A stretch of 64,000 nt of DNA from Strobilurus pachycystidiatus (taxonomy: Eukaryota > Basidiomycota > Agaricomycetes > Agaricales > Physalacriaceae). Under the pieces are notes generated by a model that saw nothing but the letters and a program-made list of their open reading frames with translations, was not told the DNA's origin and did no database searches. The translations under genes and the position numbers were made by a program. The stretch covers positions 1,798,001 to 1,862,000 of the forward strand of contig JAHLMK010000001.1 of NCBI GenBank assembly GCA_019915135.1. The letters run 5' to 3'. This document shows positions 57,782 to 64,000 of this stretch, one piece after another; position 1 is the stretch's first letter, and each line of letters opens with the position of its first letter.

Positions 57782-59612
57782 ATGACAGAACTAGGGCTCG
57801 AGAAAATCACGCCACCAAAGCAGCTCACCCAGGCTGAACGAGACACCATCTTTGAACACATCTTTCGTCGACTTGCTGCTTATCGCAACACAGCCAGCCT
57901 TTTTTCCGAACTTGAATACAATCTCTCGTCTTCCCCCGAGAAAGTGAAGGCAAAACGCAAGGATGCGTATGGCACGGCTCTGAACCAATGGGCCCAGCAA
58001 TTATTGGAACATGCGTGGCTTATTCGTGGACAACCAGAAGGAGGTAAGGACTACAGGTTGTTCTCGGGATAGAAGTGCTAACGATGTCCATGCCAGAGAA
58101 ATGCCCTGAACTAGATCCTTATGCAGATACGTCTACAAGACACCTGCCCAGTCTACCTGCAGACCATGAAATGACAAGGGTTCTCAACGCGATCCTCTTT
58201 CTCAACATTACTGCCGCGAAGCAGTACTCAGCCCATACGCGTGTCTTCTTGCGGAGTTTGGGTACGCTCGACGAAGGCATAGTAGTTTCCACGCTCAAAC
58301 ACCCGGACGATGCTATCAAAGAGGCACAACAGCGGGCCGAGTCGACCACACAGGATCACGCGTCTCGTGGAAAGACCTTCCGGATGGTCGGAATGGGGCT
58401 CGGTGCTGTAGCAGGAGGCGTTCTAATCGGTGTCACCGGTGGTTTAGCCGCGCCGTTGGTAGGAGCAGGCGTCACGACAGTCCTCGGTTGGTTAGGCATT
58501 GGGGGCACTGTCGCGGGTTTATTAGCGAGTGGGCTCGCTGGATCTTCAGTGGTCTGCGGGGCTCTATTCGGAGCATATGGGGCCAGGTCGACCGCCAGCA
58601 TGGTACAGCGACACACACGAGAGATACGCGATCTGGCCATACTGCCAGTCGGGGACCAATCTGAGGAAGGAACGCTAGCCGTCAGACTTTGCGTCAGTGG
58701 CTGGCTAGCCAGTCCTGCTGACGCAACCGCTCCTTGGGAAATCTTTAGCGAGCCAGACACATTTGCTTTGCGCTGGGTAAAGCAATTGCTCTCATCTGTA
58801 TACTCCGACTGATCTCTTGTATCAGGAAGTGCAAGCCTTGACCGAGCTTTCAGATGCTCTGTATACCCTCATCACGTCGCAAACCATGAACTACATCAAG
58901 AAAGAAATCGTAGCACGGACGATCTTTGCTTCCCTAATGAGCTCCTTAGCTCCGTTAGCATGGCTCAAGATAGGTCGCATCATAGGTGAGATTTCTTAGA
59001 GTATGTATGTGGAAAACATGTTTAACACACACCGAAGACAATCCCTGGGCGAATGCTAGGGCCCTTGCTCTGAAAGCTGGCGCAGTTCTAGGGGACTTGC
59101 TTGCCAATCGAGTCTTCGGAACGCGCCCCGTCACACTGACAGGCTATTCGCTGGGTGGCCTGGTGATCATGGAAGCTCTCAAATATCTCGCTTCGCTTCC
59201 TGCGAAAGACACTATCGGCCTAATTGAGGATGTGTATGTCTATGGGACGCCAATATCGACGGATGAGGGTACCTGGGCAGGTGTCAGGCGGCTAGTTGCT
59301 GGGAGAGTTGTCAACGGCTATTCAAGCAACGATTATGTTCTTGCGGTGCTGTCGCGAGCGTCCAATGTCACTTGGAAGGTGGCGGGACTAGAGCCCGTAA
59401 ACGTCAAGGACGTCGAGAACGTGCACTGCGATTTTGTAGGCGGCCACACCATGTGGCGCAGTATGATCGGTAGATCCCTGCAGGTGGTCGGTGCACCTGG
59501 CGTGATGGACGAGAAGGTTGATTCCCAGATAACAAAGGTCGCGGAGCAGGAGCAGGATTTGAGTTTTGAGGAGAAAGACGTGCTCACTGTGAAGAATGAG
59601 CAGTCAATATAG
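57782..59612 (+). CDS. DUF726/TMCO4-type alpha/beta hydrolase membrane protein
   Basis: Exons 57782-58043, 58097-58776, 58826-58985 and 59038-59612 give 558 residues. A helical N-terminal domain is followed by a Gly/Ala-rich membrane hairpin (FRMVGMGLGAVAGGVLIGVT and PLVGAGVTTVLGWLGIGG then LLASGLAGSSVVCGALFGAY), the mark of the DUF726 family. The C-terminal alpha/beta hydrolase part has SGWL at its first strand, the nucleophile elbow TLTGYSLGGLVI, VYVYGTPIS, NGYSSNDYVLAVL and a His in VGGHTMWRSMIG, so a complete Ser-Asp-His triad looks likely. The yeast relative YFL034W is linked to mitochondria and adaptor binding; the substrate is unknown. Confidence 0.88.
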
Positions 59613-61250
59613 TTCTGTATTGCGAGTACGCGGACGGAAGTGGCGAGCTCAGGACCGGCTCTCAGAGAGCGCTCCTTGCCACGAACTGTTGGGACCATGT
59701 CAATAGCACCGAGGATGAAGTTTGGCTTGCCTCATTTGTGACATGACTATTGACTCAGAAGTTACTTCTAGGCCGTCTTCACCTTCTGACAGGTTGATCT
59801 CCAACTTAAATAGCATTCCTTTCTGTAAGGTCGTCAACCCTCGCACGCACGTCGCTGGACACCCTCTCGTTCAATACTATCCCTCAATTTCTCTCGTATT
59901 GCGATTTGGATCAAGCCGACCCCGCATCGTGCGCCACAGACCTCCGCCAATGTTGTGCCATGCTAGCTTTTGCTCCATAAACTTGAGCCGATTTGAACGC
60001 GCCTGACTGATTGCTTGACCATCCACTGTATTGTCTATTCTTACGTGTGGCCAAGTAGCACACGGCGTCGTCGAGTTCCTTGGTCGATGTCATCTCGAGG
60101 GCTTCATTCGACGAGGGGGGGACAGACCTCTGATGATTCGATCCACTAGCTCATCAGAAGTTTTGAAGCCGCTCTTCTGCTTGCGCTGAAACAACGTCGA
60201 CTTCGGTCCGTTCGACCATGTACGGAACGTCACGGTGGAAGTCTCACAATCCTCGCGATGGGGTGGTGGCCTGCGCGATGCAGCTGCCCTGTATCTCTAC
60301 TCGAGTATCCCAGCGGCAACGAGAGCAGGCGCAGGCAGAGGCGTTAACGAGGCCGCGATGGCACGTTCGTCTGCTGTGATGTGGCCGGGAGCTCTCGGGG
60401 CTGACTGGTGCCTGCTAGGACGATGCATTATCTACGCAAGCAGGCGCGCGACGGAGCCGCGCTGGTGTGTTCGTCGGTTGTGCTGTGATACGGCCATGAT
60501 TTGTGCCGGCGATGATTCTTATTAGCAGTCGCTTGTTACATGCAAGTGACATCTGGCGTCGCAGGCGCACGCAAACGTGGGCAGACGTCGACGTAGGCGT
60601 GCTGGTGGCCGGGAGGAAGTGATGTTCTTGTTTGATCCTATTTTACCTTGGCCACAGCACTGAGCGGATCGTCCCGGACGACGTTCGGATGAAATCGGCA
60701 ACGTCAGAAATGGACACATGATGCACTGTAGAGTACGAGTACAAAAATAGACGAAAACACAGTTGAAACTCTGGTCGGTGGAGAGTGCAGCCAACGGAGA
60801 GTGGGCTGAGGAACTGAAGAAACTTCAAGAAATACATGGTCTACATAATCTACATGGCGGACACGACATAGTAAGTCGACTCGTAAGGCTAGCTACTGGC
60901 ACACTGACATTGGCTTTGATTGATAACCCTCAAATCCTCGATGTCGCAGCTCTAGACTTGTTGAATCATTGTTAACATTGAGTATATCATTCCTAGGGTT
61001 TTAGTCCTCAACTAGAGAACCTCTTCATACAACATGATTCATGTGGTGATTCCATGCGCCCGGTTATTCTCGGGGTTCGTACCACGGGGGGTTGGTACGA
61101 GCTGTACTCGGCAAGGAATTTGGTGGGAGGCGGTAGCTAGTACTACCGATCGAAACACTACGTTCCTTGTTCGACCGTGGACGTGCGCTACCGGGGCACG
61201 TTAGCACGGACGCATGAGTGTCTCTCACAAGGCATTTCATGGTACCCCTC
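59613..61250. other. Intergenic region after the DUF726 gene
   Basis: I find no gene in these 1.6 kb. A plus-strand frame at 60763-60975 (70 codons, with WAEELKKLQEIHGLHNLHGG) and a 96-codon frame at 60235-60525 have no family resemblance or splice support. Confidence 0.35.
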
Positions 61251-61270
61251 ACATCACATCACATCACATC
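61251..61270. repeat. ACATC microsatellite
   Basis: Four exact tandem copies of ACATC, with partial units on both sides. It lies about 300 bases before the sulfur transporter gene. Confidence 0.9.
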
Positions 61271-61567
61271 ACACTGATACACATTGACATTGCAGATCTG
61301 TAGACCCCGCGTGTACTTGACATCTATAATTTTAAACCACTATAGTTAGATTGGCTTGCTCAAGTGTGGGCCGCTCCGATAGTCCACGTCCTCCCGTAAA
61401 ACAGATCCTTTTCGCCCGAGGTTTGAACTTTTGAACGAACGACACCCCAGACTTCCGAATTTCGGCACGTGGCGACGCGTTTGTTAGTCAGTGGAACAAA
61501 TCAGGGGCTATCTATCTGGTACTTTCAACGCGTCCGTCGGCAAAAGATAGTCCCGCACCTTTTCTTC

Positions 61568-62821
61568 ATGACGACTCCCACTCCTCTGAGATCTTTTGTT
61601 GGCGGTCTTGGGCTGCCACTCCCGATGCACGCCCTTGTCCTTCTCAACGGGAGTGTATTCGGCATATCCGGTTTCCTCCACGGCTCGGTCCGCGGGAATG
61701 CCGAAGCGCTTGTCGGGGTGGCTGGCTTGGTAGTCGGTGGGGTGATAACAGGTCTCATCGAAGGGTCCCAGCCGCCTGTCCAGCATTACCTACCCAGTCT
61801 CGCGCATTTGATGATCTCTGGGCTCCTCACGGGGCTGGGAACCAAGGTTCGTGCTTTGCGCCCAGTAGTTGTCGAGCGATACATGACTGAATTTGTTGCA
61901 GATGGCCAACGGCTGTACTTCCGGGTATGATAGTCTCACCACCATTTTCGCGTTTATCTCTCATGATTTTCGTAGTCACATGTTAGCCGGGATTGGCAGA
62001 CTGTCACCAAGGTGAGGGCCATGACTGAGGTCTTGAAGGGTACACTGTATTGACGTCAACCTGGAAGATCCATCGCAGCGACGGCTACGTTCTTCACAAC
62101 AGGAATCATTACGGCGCATATGTTCCATTCCAATAACCCCCTGTTCTCATCGTCACCTTTCGATCTGGAATGGACAGCCGGTTTCGGAACCTCAGCAAAG
62201 ATTCTTCTTGCCTTGCAGCTCGGACCTCTTCTACTATCTGCTTTTCAATACGTGGTCATTAGCCTTTCTTCCGCCTATAGTACTACATTGCTCACGAAAA
62301 GATATTTCCGCAGACTTCCCCGAAGCCTGATACGGAGTTGGAACCTTCCAGCTTCTCGCGATGGCTCGCAATATTCAACTCCTCCCTCAACTTCGCTCTC
62401 GCTCTCTCGCTCTCCAATTTGATTGACAACAGGAAGGTGATATCATTCCTGCAGCTTCCAAGCGCCAACATCGACCCGTCACTCGCGTTCCTCGCACTTG
62501 GCGCCCTTCCGGTCGCACTGGTCCTCAACGCGTTCTTTCGTCGCGAGAAAGACATCCCAGTCCTCGGTGGTCCTTGGCGCATACCCAAAGGTGGTCCAAT
62601 CGATCTAAAGCTGCTGAGCGGCGCGGCGCTCTTTGGAATTGGATGGGGATCGTCAGGAATTTGTCGTACGCGCTTTTCCCAACTACGTGGACGTGTATCC
62701 TAACAGAAGCTCAGCTGGTCCAGGCCTTGTCAATTTGGGGAGGAGTCTGATAATGGGAACAAATGCCTTGCCATACGCCACATGGCTAGCTGCGACTGTT
62801 GTTGGGGGCCTGTTTTCGTAA
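61568..62821 (+). CDS. YeeE/YedE (DUF395) family sulfur transporter
   Basis: Membrane protein of a mainly bacterial family; in bacteria YeeE imports thiosulfate. Exons 61568-61846, 61902-61924, 61976-62011, 62068-62254, 62314-62665 and 62715-62821 encode 327 residues with about nine helices. The two duplicated half signatures are intact: NGCTSGHMLAGIGRLSPR, with Cys98, in the first half and GICPGPGLVNLG, with Cys292, in the second; these cysteines line the transport path in the bacterial protein. GGLGLPLPMHALVLLNGSVF at the start and GGPWRIPKGGPID mid-protein are further family blocks. Two tiny exons (23 and 36 bases) encode exactly the first signature. Confidence 0.87.
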
Positions 62822-63043
62822 CCATTCAAGAACGTTACGCACCATATTATATACATCTAAAGAAAGGTAGAGTAGTCAATAATCCCATCATCATCATATT
62901 GTTTGACTAAACACCTTCGACACCTTCGATACCATCATGCCCATACGAATGTTGTCCCGCTGATGTCCTTTTTCTCTGTCCAGGACCAAGTATTGATGTG
63001 TTCATCTGTTGTGTTAACAAGACGCAAGGTCCCTCGCCGCTCG

Positions 63044-63889
63044 TCATTGACCTCGTTTGCTGTTCTCGTAAACAGCTATTCCTAAGGAAAACCGAGGTTG
63101 TTCGACTTACTGTGATCAAAGATTCCAACCATATGGAAGAAGTTTTGAGCTAAACGGATAACAGACTCGGTCCTTGCACCATCGCCACCATCCCTGTCCC
63201 CGTCTACCCACCGATGGGAAGGAAACTTGATTACTGGTAGCTTCAGGCGATGAATCTGAGAGTCAAACAGAGCTATTGGAACAGCCATATTTGATGTTGA
63301 GAGATACGAAGCCAAGGACATAGCCTGAGTTATCAGTGAGAGGTACGATGAGAGTGTCCATTGATGCCTATTCATATTGAGAAAAGAAAGACAAGGAAAG
63401 AAAGTAACCTACGCTGATGGATTGGCTTCGAGATCCGGTAGAAAGTACGCAGAAAGTTCGTGTAGAATGATCAGACTTGGAGGCGCATCCAATGTCGTCT
63501 TCTCGTCGAGCTGTCGATCCTTTGGCGAATCGCTTGGAGCCTCCAGAGAAGAGAGCAAGAAGAGAAAATGAGCAGGCGTCGGTGGATACCTAGTAAGAAG
63601 CATTAGATTATGATATGCTTTCAACCAGCAAAGACAGGACTCGCAGCATTTTGACACGTGAAGATACGCTTGATGTCTTTCCGGTACTATTGAGCGAGGT
63701 ATCATTGTAGGCCATGAGAGCTTCAACGATCGTTTGGCGCGAGGGGGATATGAAAAGCGCGTCAGAACCAGATTGACAGGTATGGGAGAGGGCAAGATGC
63801 ACTGGAGCAGACGGTGGATATGATCCTTGTATGAGAAGTGAAGAAAAGGTTGGCAATAATGCCTGATTCCCAGGGAACAGAGACGCCAT
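63044..63889 (-). CDS. Possible RecA-fold (Rad51-paralogue-like) protein, model uncertain
   Basis: Not firmly recognised. Exon 1 starts at 63889 (MASLFPGNQALL) or 45 bases upstream and has SGSDALFISPSRQTIVEALM; exon 2 (from about 63592) reads YPPTPAHFLFLLSSLEAP and PPSLIILHELSAYFLPD, the latter shaped like a Walker B strand; exon 3 has SYLSLITQAMSLASYLS, then PIALFDSQIHRLKLPV and IFDH, ending near 63044 in VYENSKRGQ if the last intron is right. The order of blocks is that of small RecA-fold repair proteins, but no Walker A motif is present. The exon 1-2 junction in frame needs a GC donor. Function is inference. Confidence 0.45.
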
Positions 63890-64000
63890 CTCGAAGTCAG
63901 AAATTCTGCGTAGTTTGTGCGTGGTTGAGGTCACGGTACAAGGCCCACCGTGAGAATAAATTCAATAAAGCAACTCGTAAACAACCACCTCCCGCAAACC

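Noticed and set aside
61049..61262. Possible palindrome around the gene-free stretch near 61.1 kb
   Set aside because: Short complementary words such as GGTACC occur but no arm long enough or flanked by a duplication was found.
1..64000. CRISPR arrays, operons or bacterial mobile elements
   Set aside because: The genes carry spliceosomal introns throughout and no regularly spaced repeats are present; the window is eukaryotic nuclear DNA.

Overview
The window looks like nuclear DNA of a basidiomycete fungus, most likely an Agaricomycete. Genes are broken by many introns of about 40-65 bases with GT-AG borders and CTRAY-like branch sites. Tight head-to-head and tail-to-tail gene pairs dominate. 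The gene set includes two AA9 lytic polysaccharide monooxygenases and two membrane proteins of the mushroom-type DUF6534 family. Exon borders given here come from reading splice sites and protein similarity by eye, without transcripts.

From left to right: the last codons of an unknown gene; ribosomal protein L26 divergent from an FRG1-like protein; two convergent paralogues of unknown function (2.5-5.3 kb); an intron-containing tRNA-like locus; N-myristoyltransferase divergent from the AP-1 sigma subunit; glutamine synthetase convergent with NPR2; OGG1; a DUF6534 membrane protein followed by a Harbinger-like transposon; UFD1 divergent from CCT4; an uncharacterised gene whose frame appears broken; a repeat-rich island with a hAT-like MITE and a second tRNA-like locus; EXO1; and an oligopeptide transporter.

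From 30.7 to 34.3 kb I recognise no gene. Then come an EOS1-like protein, a fold-back TA-flanked element, two tandem AA9 genes with a SnoaL-like remnant between them, a second DUF6534 gene and a large unknown protein with a mitochondrial-type N-terminus. The right part is dense housekeeping: an NTF2-domain Gly/Arg-repeat protein, INCENP, the NEDD8 E1 subunit UBA3, the ERMES barrel MDM10, a DUF726 hydrolase, a YeeE/YedE-type sulfur transporter and a possible RecA-fold protein at the edge.

Themes: genome maintenance (OGG1, EXO1, INCENP), protein quality control and modification (UFD1, CCT4, UBA3, NMT), nitrogen metabolism and sensing (glutamine synthetase, NPR2, OPT) and plant-biomass attack (AA9). 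I found no clustered system such as a biosynthetic cluster or mating locus. The least explained elements are the paralogue pair, the tRNA-like loci with shared 3' flanks, the three short inverted-repeat elements, and the shared basic tail of the two AA9 proteins.
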